Shown: piece by piece, positions 16,583 to 26,427 of the stretch
Layout: each line of letters begins with the position of its first letter
How positions within the stretch are numbered: the stretch's first letter is position 1
NCBI RefSeq assembly: GCF_900110875.1
Contig: NZ_FOFM01000001.1
Location: 1,010,186 to 1,074,185, forward strand
Source of the DNA: Pseudovibrio axinellae
GTDB taxonomy: Bacteria; Pseudomonadota; Alphaproteobacteria; Rhizobiales; Stappiaceae
DNA length: 64,000 bases
Direction of reading: 5' to 3'
Made by a program: the position numbers and the translations under genes
Notes under the pieces: generated by a model
Seen by the model: the letters and a program-made list of their open reading frames with translations, nothing else
What the model was told of the DNA's origin: nothing
Database searches by the model: none

Positions 16583-18373
16583 CTACCTGCCGACAGCATA
16601 GGCTTGCATAAGGCGAGGCGTTGCAGCGGCTTGTAATGCGCCAGAGGGGGTCCGCATCGCGGCAGTTAACCTGCCAACCGACCAGGATTCAGCAACGACC
16701 ACCTTATGTCCTCTCGCTCTTAACCCTTCGATGACCGCCTCCCCAACCTCAGGTTCGACGACAATCTCGCCCACTCTTGTTTCTCGCGGATAAAAGGAAC
16801 TTTGAAAATGAGTGGTATGGAACAAGGGAGAATCCATTCCCTCTTGTAGATTCAAACCATGATGCACAAAACGCAAAAACCAGATCAATTGCCATTGATC
16901 CTGCTGGTCTCCGCCCGGAGTACCAAAAACGAGCCTGGTGCCATCTTTTTCTGCAAAGCTTGGTGTTAGCGTTGTTCGCGGACGTTTGCCCGGAGCAAGT
17001 GAGTTGGGCATGTTTTCTTCCAACCAGAACATTTGCGCACGCGAGTTCAATGGGAAGCCTAAGCCAGGGATAACAGGCGAGCTTTGCAACCACCCTCCTG
17101 AGGGAGTTGCCGAAACCATGTTGCCCCATTTATCGATGACGTCCAGATGGACCGTATCTCCACGCTTTTCGGTCAAATGGGCCATTGTGGGTTCACCAGC
17201 ACTCACGCCTCTGGCTGCGCCGAAGTCTCTTTCAGCTCGGTCGATGTATGCATCCGCTAAGTGCTCAAACCCAATGATCCGGCCCGGTCTTTGCTCCAGG
17301 GATGCGTTTTCGCCGATCAATTGGCACCTTTGCGCGGCATATGCATCCGATAGTAACTGTTCGAGAGGCACCTCACAGAAAGCGGGGTCTCCATAGTAGG
17401 TCTCGCGGTCCGCAAAGGCGAGCTTCATCGCCTCAATCACCGTATGGATGAACTCCTCACCGTTAGGGTCCATTTTACTAAGGTCGATTTTTTTCAGGAT
17501 CGACAAAGCCTGAAGCATGACAGGCCCTTGGCCCCAAGGCTGTGTTTTATGAACTGTCCAGCCATGATACTCAAAACTGACTGTATCTTCGATCGTTGCG
17601 CTCCAGTCAGCTAGATCAGAGCGAGACAGGAGTGCTTTATGTTTCTTCTCTGAGACATCCATGACCGAGGCGTCACAAAGATAGTCACAGATGCTGTCTG
17701 CTACAAAACCTGATTTCCATATTTCACGCGCGGCAGAGATCTGTCCTTTGCGGTCTTCGCTCTTGTTTTCCGCTTCCTGCACGATACGCTCGTAGGTGCT
17801 GGCAAGGCCTGGGTTCTTGAAGCTTGAATTTGGTTCTGGAACACTACCCTGTGGCATCCACACAGCTGCAGAACTCGGCCATTCGTCCTTAAAGAAGTTT
17901 GCTAGGTCGCCTATTGTGTGGGAGACACGCGGCAAAACAGGGTGCCCCTCTCTTGCATAAAAGATAGCCGGCTCAAATACATCTCGAAGAGACATTGTCC
18001 CGTAATCTTCTAGCATTAACATCCAGCCGTCGAACGCACCCGGAACCACTGTCGCAAGGAGCCCTGACCCAGGAATCAGGCTTAAGCCTTGTTCTTGTAA
18101 ATTTTCGATAGTTGCTGCAGCAGGTGCAACACCTTGAGCGCACAAAACCTCCGGCCTTCCCTTAGAGGCTTCGTAGAGAATTGCGGGCACTTCGCCAGCT
18201 GGCCCGTTTAGATGTGGCTCAACGACTTGAAGGACAAGGCCAGCTGCAACCGATGCGTCGAACGCATTGCCGCCTTTTTCTAAAATTCCAAACCCAACAG
18301 CAGAAGCAATCCAGTGTGTGGATGTCACGACACCGAAAGTGCCACGGATCTCAGGACGCGTTGTAAATTCCAT
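16583..18373 (-). CDS. Gamma-glutamyltransferase-family N-terminal nucleophile hydrolase, no signal peptide
   Basis: A 596-residue GGT-family enzyme, expected to self-cleave into two subunits before Thr407 (RGDTVHLDVIDKWGN) and to remove gamma-glutamyl groups from glutathione or related amides. The start MEFTTRPEIRGTFG has no signal peptide, so it should act in the cytoplasm, unlike E. coli Ggt. Near residue 55 it has HLNGPAGEVPAI where classical GGTs have a run of glycines, placing it in a divergent subfamily; substrate is therefore less certain. It follows dppC by 11 bp in an ABC-importer operon, which suggests that the imported peptide is its substrate. Length is usual for the family. Confidence 0.87.
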   Translation of the reverse strand: MEFTTRPEIRGTFGVVTSTHWIASAVGFGILEKGGNAFDASVAAGLVLQVVEPHLNGPAGEVPAILYEASKGRPEVLCAQGVAPAAATIENLQEQGLSLIPGSGLLATVVPGAFDGWMLMLEDYGTMSLRDVFEPAIFYAREGHPVLPRVSHTIGDLANFFKDEWPSSAAVWMPQGSVPEPNSSFKNPGLASTYERIVQEAENKSEDRKGQISAAREIWKSGFVADSICDYLCDASVMDVSEKKHKALLSRSDLADWSATIEDTVSFEYHGWTVHKTQPWGQGPVMLQALSILKKIDLSKMDPNGEEFIHTVIEAMKLAFADRETYYGDPAFCEVPLEQLLSDAYAAQRCQLIGENASLEQRPGRIIGFEHLADAYIDRAERDFGAARGVSAGEPTMAHLTEKRGDTVHLDVIDKWGNMVSATPSGGWLQSSPVIPGLGFPLNSRAQMFWLEENMPNSLAPGKRPRTTLTPSFAEKDGTRLVFGTPGGDQQDQWQLIWFLRFVHHGLNLQEGMDSPLFHTTHFQSSFYPRETRVGEIVVEPEVGEAVIEGLRARGHKVVVAESWSVGRLTAAMRTPSGALQAAATPRLMQAYAVGR

Positions 18374-18384
18374 TTTTATTCACT

Positions 18385-19269
18385 TCATTTTTCACGAGGG
18401 TCGAGCGCATCGCGCAAACCATCACCCAATAAATTAAATCCAAGAACGACAAGAAAGATTGCTATCCCCGGCCACATCGCCATCCACGGTGCCTGGTGCA
18501 GGTAGTTCTTTGCAATGTTGAGCATTTGCCCCCAGCTAGGGTCCGGTGCCTGTTGCCCAAGTCCCAAAAAACTAAGTGATGCTTCAGCTATGATCGCAGT
18601 TGCAACCGAAAGTGTTCCCTGGACCAGAACTGGGGGGAGTACATTGGGAAAGATGTACCTACGCAGGATTTTGAATGTGGGAAGCCCGACAGCTCTGGCA
18701 CTCTCAACGTAGTCTTCTGCTTTGACAGATAACACTTGTCCGCGGGTCAAACGGATGAAGATTGGCGTTGTCGATATCCCGATTGCGATCATAGCATTCG
18801 TTAGGCTAGGCCCCAAAAACGCTGCCAAAGCAATGGCAAGCACAAGAAACGGGGCTGCAAGCAAAGCTTCTGTACATCTGGATATTACGGCATCAACCCA
18901 ACCCGAAAAATACCCGGCCAGTATTCCCAGAGGAACGCCCAAACCAATCGCAATTGCAACAGATACAACACCCGCTAACAATGAGGCTTGAGCACCCCAG
19001 ATCATCCGGGACAATACATCCCGGCCAATTTCATCAGTCCCAAAGGGGTGAGCAAGTGACGGCGCTTTTCGTACCGCCATCCAGTCGGTTGCCGCAGGAT
19101 CGTCGATTGGCAGAATTGGTGCGAACAACGCAACCACAACAAAGAAGAGCGCAAGCCCGCCACCGACCATGGCGCTACGATGCGTTCGAAATTTTTTCCA
19201 TACTCGGTTCTCGCGCTTGGCTACGAGTATGGGATCGGGTACAGACACATTTTCTGAAGCATGTGTCAT
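18385..19269 (-). CDS. Oligopeptide-type ABC transporter permease (DppC/GsiD-like)
   Basis: Second inner-membrane permease of the importer, 294 residues. An N-terminal OppC-type extension with one helix (VGGGLALFFVVVALFAPIL) is followed by the standard five-helix core; the EAA loop that contacts the ATPases reads EDYVESARAVGLPTFKILRRYIFPNVL. Its ATG overlaps the dppB stop by 4 bp. The transporter class takes di/oligopeptides, nickel, opines or glutathione; context with a gamma-glutamyltransferase favours glutathione or gamma-glutamyl peptides. Confidence 0.92.
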   Translation of the reverse strand: MTHASENVSVPDPILVAKRENRVWKKFRTHRSAMVGGGLALFFVVVALFAPILPIDDPAATDWMAVRKAPSLAHPFGTDEIGRDVLSRMIWGAQASLLAGVVSVAIAIGLGVPLGILAGYFSGWVDAVISRCTEALLAAPFLVLAIALAAFLGPSLTNAMIAIGISTTPIFIRLTRGQVLSVKAEDYVESARAVGLPTFKILRRYIFPNVLPPVLVQGTLSVATAIIAEASLSFLGLGQQAPDPSWGQMLNIAKNYLHQAPWMAMWPGIAIFLVVLGFNLLGDGLRDALDPREK

Positions 19270-20213
19270 GCGAGATTCCTGAGCTTGGGGTTTAAGAGGA
19301 CATATGCCACATCCGCAATCAAGTTCATCAAAATGAAGCCAACAGCTGTTACGAGAACAACGCCTTGCACAACAGCGTAGTCACGGTTGAACACGGCATC
19401 TACAATCAGTTTTCCAAATCCTGGAATTGTAAAAATTTGCTCAGTTAAAACAGCTCCCGCTATGAGTTCGCCAAACAGCAACGCAGTTAAAGTTACTATT
19501 GGCGTCGCAGCATTTCGAAATGCATGTTTGAGAATAACTGTTCGCTCTTGGAGCCCTTTTGCTCGCGCTGTTCGAACATAGTCTGACTTTAGTACATCCA
19601 GCATAGCTGAGCGCGTGTGGCGCATTAAAGTCGCTGCCAATGCCGTTCCAAGAACAAAAGCAGGCATAATCATCACACTCATGGAGCGCAGAGGATCCTC
19701 GAAAATAGACACAAACCCTGAGGCTGGCAAAAGCTGCCACTTTACCGAAATTAGCAGGATCAACATGATGCCGAGCCAGAAGTTTGGTATGGACAAACCT
19801 GAAAGCGCAATAGCATTTGCGCAATAATCAATGAAGGTTCCCTTTTTAACAGCAGATAGAATACCAGCTGGAATTCCAATAAGGAGTGCAATAATCATTG
19901 CCATGACTGCAAGCTGAAACGTAACTGGAAGCTTCTCTAATATAAGATCAAGTACCGGCTGGTTTGTTCTCAAAGATATTCCAAGATCTCCACGCAAAGC
20001 GTTGCCTATCCAGTTTAGATATTGAATAGGAATAGGATCGTTCAGGCGGTATTTTTCGCGCAAGTATTCCAGAACCTGAGGATCTCGCTCTTCGCCCGCC
20101 ATTGCTAAAACAGGGTCGCCCGGAAGTAATTTCTGCAACGTAAATACGAAAATTGAGATCAAAATAATTGTCGGGATCGCAATCACCAGACGACGCAGAA
20201 CGAAATTAAGCAT
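19266..20213 (-). CDS. Oligopeptide-type ABC transporter permease (DppB/GsiC-like)
   Basis: First permease of the importer, 315 residues with six membrane helices. The N-terminal LRRLVIAIPTIILISIFVF and the ATPase-contact loop SDYVRTARAKGLQERTVILKHAFRNA are typical of DppB. It is separated from the binding-protein gene by 67 bp that contain a GC-rich stem-loop, and overlaps dppC by 4 bp. It should form a heterodimer with the following gene product. Confidence 0.92.
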   Translation of the reverse strand: MLNFVLRRLVIAIPTIILISIFVFTLQKLLPGDPVLAMAGEERDPQVLEYLREKYRLNDPIPIQYLNWIGNALRGDLGISLRTNQPVLDLILEKLPVTFQLAVMAMIIALLIGIPAGILSAVKKGTFIDYCANAIALSGLSIPNFWLGIMLILLISVKWQLLPASGFVSIFEDPLRSMSVMIMPAFVLGTALAATLMRHTRSAMLDVLKSDYVRTARAKGLQERTVILKHAFRNAATPIVTLTALLFGELIAGAVLTEQIFTIPGFGKLIVDAVFNRDYAVVQGVVLVTAVGFILMNLIADVAYVLLNPKLRNLA

Positions 20214-20243
20214 CTCTTAGACTTTCAAGATGTTGGAAAGCAC

Positions 20244-20269
20244 CTGCGCGGCAGATAACCACCGCGCAG
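20244..20269 (-). terminator. Intercistronic stem-loop after the peptide-binding protein gene
   Basis: CTGCGCGG (20244-20251) pairs perfectly with CCGCGCAG (20262-20269) across a 10-base loop, between the binding-protein stop and dppB. No T-run follows on the transcribed strand, so it more likely protects the upstream mRNA end or causes partial stopping than full termination. Confidence 0.55.
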
Positions 20270-20280
20270 AGCTATCTCAT

Positions 20281-21792
20281 CTATTGCGCGTAACTAACGT
20301 CCTCCAAACGGATCATTCCGTCTGGGTAGGATTTAAAGCCCTTTAGTTTTGGGCTAAGACCCCAAATCCAGCTCTGGTGGTATAAGAAAATTATCGGAAG
20401 CTCATCCAAGATAATCTTGGTCGCAGCATCATAATTAATCTTACGCTCTTCCTGGTCTGCTGAGCGCCTTGCTGCATTCAAAAGCTCATCAACTTTTGCA
20501 TTGCTATAAACAGAGTCGTTAATACCTCCGCCTGTCGTGACAAACTGGTGAATATTGCCATCTGGATCTACTCGACCTGACCACCCGAGTTGACTTGCTT
20601 GATAATTCCCAACGGAATCGTCAGCCAAAAGCGTCGCGAACTCCTTGGTCACAAGCTTGATGTTGATCCCTACTTCTTTGGCCATGGATTGAATGACCTG
20701 CGTAACCTGTGTCGGCACGTTGGTGTTTGGGACTGAAATCTCCAACTCCAGACCATCAGGATAGCCAGCTTCGGTCAACAAAGCTTTTGCTTTAGCAATA
20801 TCCCGCTCAGGTATTGGGCTCTCCTTATCATACCAGGGAGAGTTTGGCGGAAATGGCTGGTTACCAGCTGCAAATGCACCATTAAAGACAACATTGTTCA
20901 ATACGTTGCGATCTATCGAATAGCTTAGTGCCTGACGCACACGCTTGTCGTTACCCCATGGCGTATTAGAGCGCTCACCATTGCCTATATTCATGGTCAT
21001 TCCGCGCCAGCCAAGCGACACAGCACGAACAACCTCAACAGCATCACTTGCTTCTGCCTGATTTAAGTCAGTTGCAGCAAGGCGATCCAGAATATCGATA
21101 TCGCCAGACAAGAGGTTCGCTAAGCGCACTGTATTATCTGGGATAGGCAAGAACGTTACACTGTCAAAGTGGATGGCATCCTTATTCCAGTAATTGTCAA
21201 ACTTTTTCAGCACAATACGGTCTTGCGCAATACGTTCTACAAACTCAAATGCGCCAGAACATACCGGTTTTAGACCAAAGTCTTTGCCTGCTGCGTCCGC
21301 TGCATCGGGAGAAATCATCATTCCCGAGCGGTCAGCGAACTGGGCTAATAACGTGGAATCTGGTTGCTTCAAATTGAGGCGTATCTCGTACTCACCAAGA
21401 ACCGTTGTGTCTTCAATGGACGAAACTTCAGACTTACGCCGTGATTCCGGTAGCATTTGGCTACGCGCTAGATTGCGGGCAACAGCTTCTGCGTTGAATG
21501 GGGTCCCATCATGGAAAACAACGTCTTCACGCAGCTTGAAAGTCAGTGCTTTTCCGTCTGCCGACCAAGACCAGCTGCTCGCCAATTGAGGTGTGATATC
21601 CAAGTCCGGCGTGATATCAACCAGCTTATCGCAAAGCGATGCATAGACAATGCGGCCAACAAAACTGCGGGACTGATCGGGGTCGAGAACATCAGCATCG
21701 GACTGCAGGCCTATGCGCAAATCCTGTGCGTTGGCCGACATAGCTGTCATCGTCAAAAGAGATATGAATAAGGCATTCCGGGTAAATTTCAC
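20281..21792 (-). CDS. Periplasmic peptide-binding protein (SBP family 5)
   Basis: A 503-residue extracytoplasmic binding protein of the DppA/OppA/GsiB class. The signal peptide ends near TAMSANAQ; family landmarks are DVVFHDGTPFNAEAVARNL and VRQALSYSIDRNVLNNVVFNG. It starts at GTG 21792, supported by AGGAGG at the right distance (AGGAGGAACTGAC). The start overlaps the upstream ATPase stop (GTGA). It captures the peptide ligand in the periplasm for the DppBCDF importer. Ligand is not readable from sequence; neighbouring gamma-glutamyltransferase suggests glutathione-like peptides. Confidence 0.92.
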   Translation of the reverse strand: MKFTRNALFISLLTMTAMSANAQDLRIGLQSDADVLDPDQSRSFVGRIVYASLCDKLVDITPDLDITPQLASSWSWSADGKALTFKLREDVVFHDGTPFNAEAVARNLARSQMLPESRRKSEVSSIEDTTVLGEYEIRLNLKQPDSTLLAQFADRSGMMISPDAADAAGKDFGLKPVCSGAFEFVERIAQDRIVLKKFDNYWNKDAIHFDSVTFLPIPDNTVRLANLLSGDIDILDRLAATDLNQAEASDAVEVVRAVSLGWRGMTMNIGNGERSNTPWGNDKRVRQALSYSIDRNVLNNVVFNGAFAAGNQPFPPNSPWYDKESPIPERDIAKAKALLTEAGYPDGLELEISVPNTNVPTQVTQVIQSMAKEVGINIKLVTKEFATLLADDSVGNYQASQLGWSGRVDPDGNIHQFVTTGGGINDSVYSNAKVDELLNAARRSADQEERKINYDAATKIILDELPIIFLYHQSWIWGLSPKLKGFKSYPDGMIRLEDVSYAQ

Positions 21793-22916
21793 GTCAGTTC
21801 CTCCTGCTCAATTGCATTAGGGTGCTTAGGAACCGCTTTTTTTCCATGTAGAGCGGCTTGATATAATTGGAAGCGTGTTTCGACTTGCGGACTGCGTGTA
21901 TTTGCACCGCTAAGGCTGTTGTGTTTTGTTTGGTTTGAAGCCCCCTGCTCAAAATGGCAGGCAACTTTGTGCTGGCCCTGCTCCCCAAACACTGAGTGCT
22001 TTGGGGGACTTTGCCGACAGATGTCTCTTGCAAACCGGCAACGGTTATTAAATTGACAACCTGGAATAGACGCAGAGGGGCCAGGCGTTTCACCCATAAG
22101 TGGGACTAATGGCTTTTGCTGACCCACTTTGGGCTCAGGAACCGCAGAGAGCAACGCAATGGTGTATGGATGACGAGGATTGGAAAACACCTCTTCAGCA
22201 GGCCCCATCTCAACGATTTGTCCAAGGTACATGACCGCTACCCGGTCACTCATGTGCCGGATAATTGAAAGGTCATGGGCTATCACAATAAATGTCAAAC
22301 TGAGTTCATCCCGAAGATCACTCAATAGGTTAACTATCTGAGCCTGCACCGAAACATCGAGAGCAGATACAGGCTCATCTCCAATAATTAACTTGGGTCC
22401 GCTTGCGAGTGCACGGGCAATTCCGATGCGTTGCCTCTGCCCGCCCGAGAATTCGTGCGGGTACCGGTTCGCGTGGTCGCCCTGCAATCCAACCTGCTCA
22501 AGAAGCTGCTTAACTTTCTCGCCGCGCTCTGCTGCGCTCAAATCCTGTCTATGAACCTCCAGCGGTTCACCGACCAGTTTTCCAACTGTCATGCGGGGAT
22601 TGAGCGATGAAAACGGGTCCTGAAATACGAATTGTACATCTTTGCGAAGAGAGGTTAGATCCTCGCCGGAGCGCTGAACCACATCTACACCTTCAAAAAA
22701 AACTTTACCTTCAGTGGGTGACAAAAGATGCATTAGAAGGCGTGCAAGTGTGGACTTTCCACATCCAGATTCACCAACGATTGCAAAGGTTTCTCCGCGA
22801 TGCACCTCCAAAGAAACACCGTCAACAGCCTTCACTAAAGAGGGAGGAGATAAGAAACTACTTTTGACTTTGAAGTGCTTTTTCAATCCACGAGCTTCTA
22901 AAATAACCTCGTTCAT
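21789..22916 (-). CDS. Oligopeptide ABC transporter ATP-binding protein (DppF-like)
   Basis: A 375-residue ATPase: Walker [10 protein letters not shown] near residue 46, signature motif SGGQRQR, Walker B PKLIIGDEPVSALD, and the C-terminal oligopeptide-transporter domain with cysteines (CQFNNRCRFARDIC) typical of DppD/DppF pairs. ATG 22916 is chosen because it overlaps the preceding gene by 4 bp (ATGA); an upstream extension of 14 codons is discarded. The last ~40 residues (after HFEQGASNQ) are polar and longer than usual. Confidence 0.92.
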   Translation of the reverse strand: MNEVILEARGLKKHFKVKSSFLSPPSLVKAVDGVSLEVHRGETFAIVGESGCGKSTLARLLMHLLSPTEGKVFFEGVDVVQRSGEDLTSLRKDVQFVFQDPFSSLNPRMTVGKLVGEPLEVHRQDLSAAERGEKVKQLLEQVGLQGDHANRYPHEFSGGQRQRIGIARALASGPKLIIGDEPVSALDVSVQAQIVNLLSDLRDELSLTFIVIAHDLSIIRHMSDRVAVMYLGQIVEMGPAEEVFSNPRHPYTIALLSAVPEPKVGQQKPLVPLMGETPGPSASIPGCQFNNRCRFARDICRQSPPKHSVFGEQGQHKVACHFEQGASNQTKHNSLSGANTRSPQVETRFQLYQAALHGKKAVPKHPNAIEQEELT

Positions 22917-23923
22917 GCACTCAACTCCAATGTCTGATCCAGAGGCGCGAAATGACATGCAACAGAATGGGCATCATCAACTACCCGCACTTCAGGTTGC
23001 GTTTTGCATACTGAGGAGCAGAACGGGCATCGGCTTGAAAAACGACAGCCTTTGGGCATGGACTGCACGTTGGGTACAGTTCCAGGAATCGTAAAAAGTC
23101 TTTCTTTATAACCCGATAGGTTCGGCATGGAAGAAAGCAAACCTATTGTGTAAGGGTGTTGAGGGGCGTTGAAGATAGAAGCAACAGGCCCACTCTCAAC
23201 AATTTGACCGCCGTACATAACTGCAACATCGGTCGCCAATTTGGCAACAACACCCAAGTCATGCGTAATCATGATTGTTCCCATTTGAGTGTTTTTTTGC
23301 AGCTCACAAATGAGTTCAATGATTTGCGCTTGGATTGTCACATCCAGGGCAGTTGTTGGTTCATCGGCGATGAGAACGGCTGGGTTATTGATAAGCGCCA
23401 TCGCAATCATTACCCGCTGGCGCATTCCTCCAGATAATTGATGCGGGTATTCATCATAGCGCAGCTCTGGCCCAGGAATTCCTACTTTGGCAAGCATCGC
23501 CAATGCCTGTTTTTTAGCATCCACATAGGAACCTGAGTGGTGACAGGTAACAGCCTCAGCGATCTGAACGCCGATTTTGTAGGACGGGTTCAAGGATGTC
23601 ATTGGTTCTTGAAAAATCATTGCGAGCCGGTCACCACGAAGATGCCTGGCTTGGTGTGCTTCCGCCGCGAGGTATTCCTTCCCCTCAAACCGAATAGTAC
23701 CGCTGCGCACAGCAACTTCTTGTGGTGGAAGTAACCCCATCAACCCCAAAGCTGTAATGCTTTTGCCGCAGCCGGATTCACCTACAATGCATAAGGTTTT
23801 ACCTGGAAATACATCGAACGATAGTCTCTCAACTATATCAGATGCGTCTCCCGCTATTCTCATCGTAAGATCTGATACGGAAAAAATAGGAATATCTTTA
23901 TTGCAATGGGTTGCAGCAGACAT
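22913..23923 (-). CDS. Oligopeptide ABC transporter ATP-binding protein (DppD-like)
   Basis: First gene of the leftward importer operon, 336 residues. Walker [10 protein letters not shown], signature SGGMRQR, Walker [14 protein letters not shown] and a C-terminal cysteine cluster ([14 protein letters not shown]) are present. ATG 23923 has AAGGT seven bases upstream; a TTG 24 bases earlier is discarded. About 490 bp of noncoding DNA upstream probably hold the operon promoter and GntR site. Both ATPases being placed before the binding protein is an unusual but known order. Confidence 0.92.
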   Translation of the reverse strand: MSAATHCNKDIPIFSVSDLTMRIAGDASDIVERLSFDVFPGKTLCIVGESGCGKSITALGLMGLLPPQEVAVRSGTIRFEGKEYLAAEAHQARHLRGDRLAMIFQEPMTSLNPSYKIGVQIAEAVTCHHSGSYVDAKKQALAMLAKVGIPGPELRYDEYPHQLSGGMRQRVMIAMALINNPAVLIADEPTTALDVTIQAQIIELICELQKNTQMGTIMITHDLGVVAKLATDVAVMYGGQIVESGPVASIFNAPQHPYTIGLLSSMPNLSGYKERLFTIPGTVPNVQSMPKGCRFSSRCPFCSSVCKTQPEVRVVDDAHSVACHFAPLDQTLELSA

Positions 23924-24416
23924 CAACAATACCTTTATCGCAACCAAATAGGAATTGGTTCGAATTTAACGTAAAGACACCATCAATATTGTCAAGATGA
24001 TCTAATTATTAACGCCTATAAATATCAAACTAGGCAAACGCAACATCTATAAAAAACTATATATTTCAAATTCATACAACAAAATGGAGCAATCTAAAAA
24101 AAATAACTTTATGATATATGTCCAATACACATACACGACTCATAATTTGTATGGGATCGAATCGATTTACATTAATTACTCTAAGGGATGAGACGTGAGC
24201 ACCGCCGTATTCAATACCCCTTTATATAGCTATTTTCGTTATGCCAGCGTTTGAAGTGGTATGGTCCTGTCACTCAGCTCTCACACAACTCCAATCACCT
24301 TGTCCGCTCAATTTGCGCCCCTCTTTCTGATCACGCGGCAGAAGTTGCTTCTAAGTCTAATGCCCGGCAAATAGATCAGCCGGTACAAGCGGTTATTCTA
24401 ATTGGCCCTGCCAAGA
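23924..24416. other. Intergenic region, 493 bp, presumed promoter of the peptide-importer operon
   Basis: No gene seen. The half next to dppD (about 23950-24180) is strongly AT-rich, and the other half is closer to the local average. It should contain the promoter of the leftward dppD operon and the 3' trailer of the sugar-transporter operon. I saw no clear palindrome strong enough to call an operator. Confidence 0.5.
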
Positions 24417-25529
24417 TTACGTGATGGCCTGTTCGGTCGTGGGATCGAACAGACAGGCGCGGTGTGTGTCGAGGGTGAAGCGCATGCTCTCGCCTGGAGG
24501 GCACGCGAAAAGTGGTGATACGCGGGCTTTGGCGGGGTGGCCGTTTAGGCGGATAATGCAAAGGGTGTCGGCGCCGGTAGGCTCAAGGAATTCAACGTCG
24601 CATTCTATTTCTGGGGCAGAAGAGTGCGTGGATGTGCTGTCAGTGATGATTTCAGGGCGCAGGCCGAGGATGACCTTTGTGTTTTCGCGAGCTTCCAGGT
24701 GCTTGGAATTAGGCAATGGCAGGAAGTGGTCCACTGGCTCACCCTTCAGGACAGCTGGCAGAATGGCGCCGAGCTGTTCCTCTCGTTTCACCAGATCCAC
24801 TTCCACGAAGTTCATTGGTGGTGCGCCGACGAAACCGGCGACGTACATGTTGGCTGGTTTGCTGTAAATCTCTTGCGGGGTGCCGATTTGCTGGATCTCG
24901 CCGTCTTTCATTATGGCGATGCGGTCTGCCAGCGTCATGGCCTCGATCTGGTCGTGAGTGACATAGACCATCGTGGCTTTTAGGGTTTGGTGGAGCTTCT
25001 TGATCTCTGTGCGCATTTCGCCGCGCAGTTTGGCGTCCAGATTGGAGAGTGGCTCGTCAAACAGGAAGATTTTTGGGCGGCGCACAAGGGCGCGTCCCAT
25101 AGCCACGCGCTGGCGCTGTCCGCCTGATAATTGCGATGGCTTTCGGGAAAGCAGATGTTCGATCTGCAGCGTACTGGCAACTTCTCGCACGGTGGCTTTG
25201 CGTTCTGCCTTGCTGATTTTACGCATTTCCAGCCCGAACGCGATGTTGCGCTCCACTGTCATGTTTGGGTAGAGCGCGTAGCTTTGGAACACCATGGCGA
25301 TGTCGCGATTTTTGGGGTGAACGTCATTGACCACCTCGCCATCCAACCGAATGGTTCCATCTGCCATGGGCTCCAGACCAGCAATGATGTTGAGCAACGT
25401 GGACTTTCCGCAGCCGGAGGCTCCCAGCAGGACGAGAAACTCGCCGTCTTTCACATCAAGGGAGATGTCTTTCAAAACCTTAGTTGAGCCAAAGGACTTT
25501 GACGCATGTTCGATGGATATGGTCGCCAT
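24417..25529 (-). CDS. Sugar ABC transporter ATP-binding protein (MalK/UgpC class)
   Basis: A 370-residue ATPase energising the sugar importer. Walker A GASGCGKST at residues ~36-44, signature LSGGQRQRVAMG, Walker B IFLFDEPLSNLD, then the C-terminal TOBE/regulatory domain (from residue ~240) found in MalK, UgpC and GtsD. Start ATG 25529 is used because AAAGG lies 6 bases upstream and the conserved MATISIEHASKSFG begins there. It lies 10 bp after the permease gene and ends the operon. Confidence 0.93.
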   Translation of the reverse strand: MATISIEHASKSFGSTKVLKDISLDVKDGEFLVLLGASGCGKSTLLNIIAGLEPMADGTIRLDGEVVNDVHPKNRDIAMVFQSYALYPNMTVERNIAFGLEMRKISKAERKATVREVASTLQIEHLLSRKPSQLSGGQRQRVAMGRALVRRPKIFLFDEPLSNLDAKLRGEMRTEIKKLHQTLKATMVYVTHDQIEAMTLADRIAIMKDGEIQQIGTPQEIYSKPANMYVAGFVGAPPMNFVEVDLVKREEQLGAILPAVLKGEPVDHFLPLPNSKHLEARENTKVILGLRPEIITDSTSTHSSAPEIECDVEFLEPTGADTLCIIRLNGHPAKARVSPLFACPPGESMRFTLDTHRACLFDPTTEQAIT

Positions 25530-25539
25530 AAATGAGCCT

Positions 25540-26427
25540 TTAGCCTTTGACCGCGCCGGCGGTGAGCCCGCGCACGAAGAAACGTCCAGCGATGATGTAG
25601 ACAACAAGGGTGGGCGCTGCGGCTATGAGGGCTGCGGCCATGTCCACATTGTACTGCTTTACGCTGGTCGTTGAGTTGATGAGATTGTTGAGTGCGACCG
25701 TGACCGGCTGTGAGCCGCCCGAAGTGAAGCTCGCGCCAAAGAGGAACTCGTTCCACACCTGCGTGAACTGCCAGATGACCGAGACCACGATGATGGGAAC
25801 TGAGAGCGGCAGCATGATGTGCCAGAAGATGCGGAAGAACCCTGCCCCATCCATTGTGGCTGCGCGTACCAGCTCTTGCGGAACTGACACATAATAATTG
25901 CGGAAGAACAGCGTGGTGAAGCTGATGCCGTAGATGGTGTGTACCACAATCAGACCGGTGATGGAGTTGGCAACGCCCAGAAAACCAAGCGTTTGGGCCA
26001 TGGGCAGGATGACGATCTGGAACGGGATGAAGCAGCCAAACAGCATCAGGGCGAAGATGATGTTAGCGCCTCGGAACCGAAAGAGCGACAGCGCATAGCC
26101 GCTTAAAGCGCCGATCAGGGTGGAGATCGCAACCGATGGTACGGACATAATTACCGAGTTGAGGAAGTACGGGCGCAGGCCCTCACAGCGCACTCCGATG
26201 CAGGCGCTGGACCATGCCTCGCGCCAGGCGGTGAAGTTCAGCTCGTGCGGCAAGTCCAGCAAAGCTCCGGCGCGAATTTCCGCGAGATCCTTCAGGGAGG
26301 TGGAGAGCACTACGTAGATTGGGCCCAGATAGAGCACGGCGGCGGCGAGCAGCAAGGTCCAGATGAACAGGCGGCCAAGCAGATGGCGTTTGCCGTTGGC
26401 GCCGGGGAGTGTTTTGGGCTCAGCCAT
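25540..26427 (-). CDS. Sugar ABC transporter permease (MalG/GtsC class)
   Basis: A 295-residue inner-membrane permease with six helices. The EAA loop (VPQELVRAATMDGAGFFRIFWHIMLPL) and the C-terminal GRFFVRGLTAGAVKG are hallmarks of CUT1-family MalG-type subunits. An insertion between helices 1 and 2 (SACIGVRCEGLRPYFLNS) matches the GtsC glucose permease type. It overlaps the upstream permease by 8 bp. Confidence 0.92.
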   Translation of the reverse strand: MAEPKTLPGANGKRHLLGRLFIWTLLLAAAVLYLGPIYVVLSTSLKDLAEIRAGALLDLPHELNFTAWREAWSSACIGVRCEGLRPYFLNSVIMSVPSVAISTLIGALSGYALSLFRFRGANIIFALMLFGCFIPFQIVILPMAQTLGFLGVANSITGLIVVHTIYGISFTTLFFRNYYVSVPQELVRAATMDGAGFFRIFWHIMLPLSVPIIVVSVIWQFTQVWNEFLFGASFTSGGSQPVTVALNNLINSTTSVKQYNVDMAAALIAAAPTLVVYIIAGRFFVRGLTAGAVKG

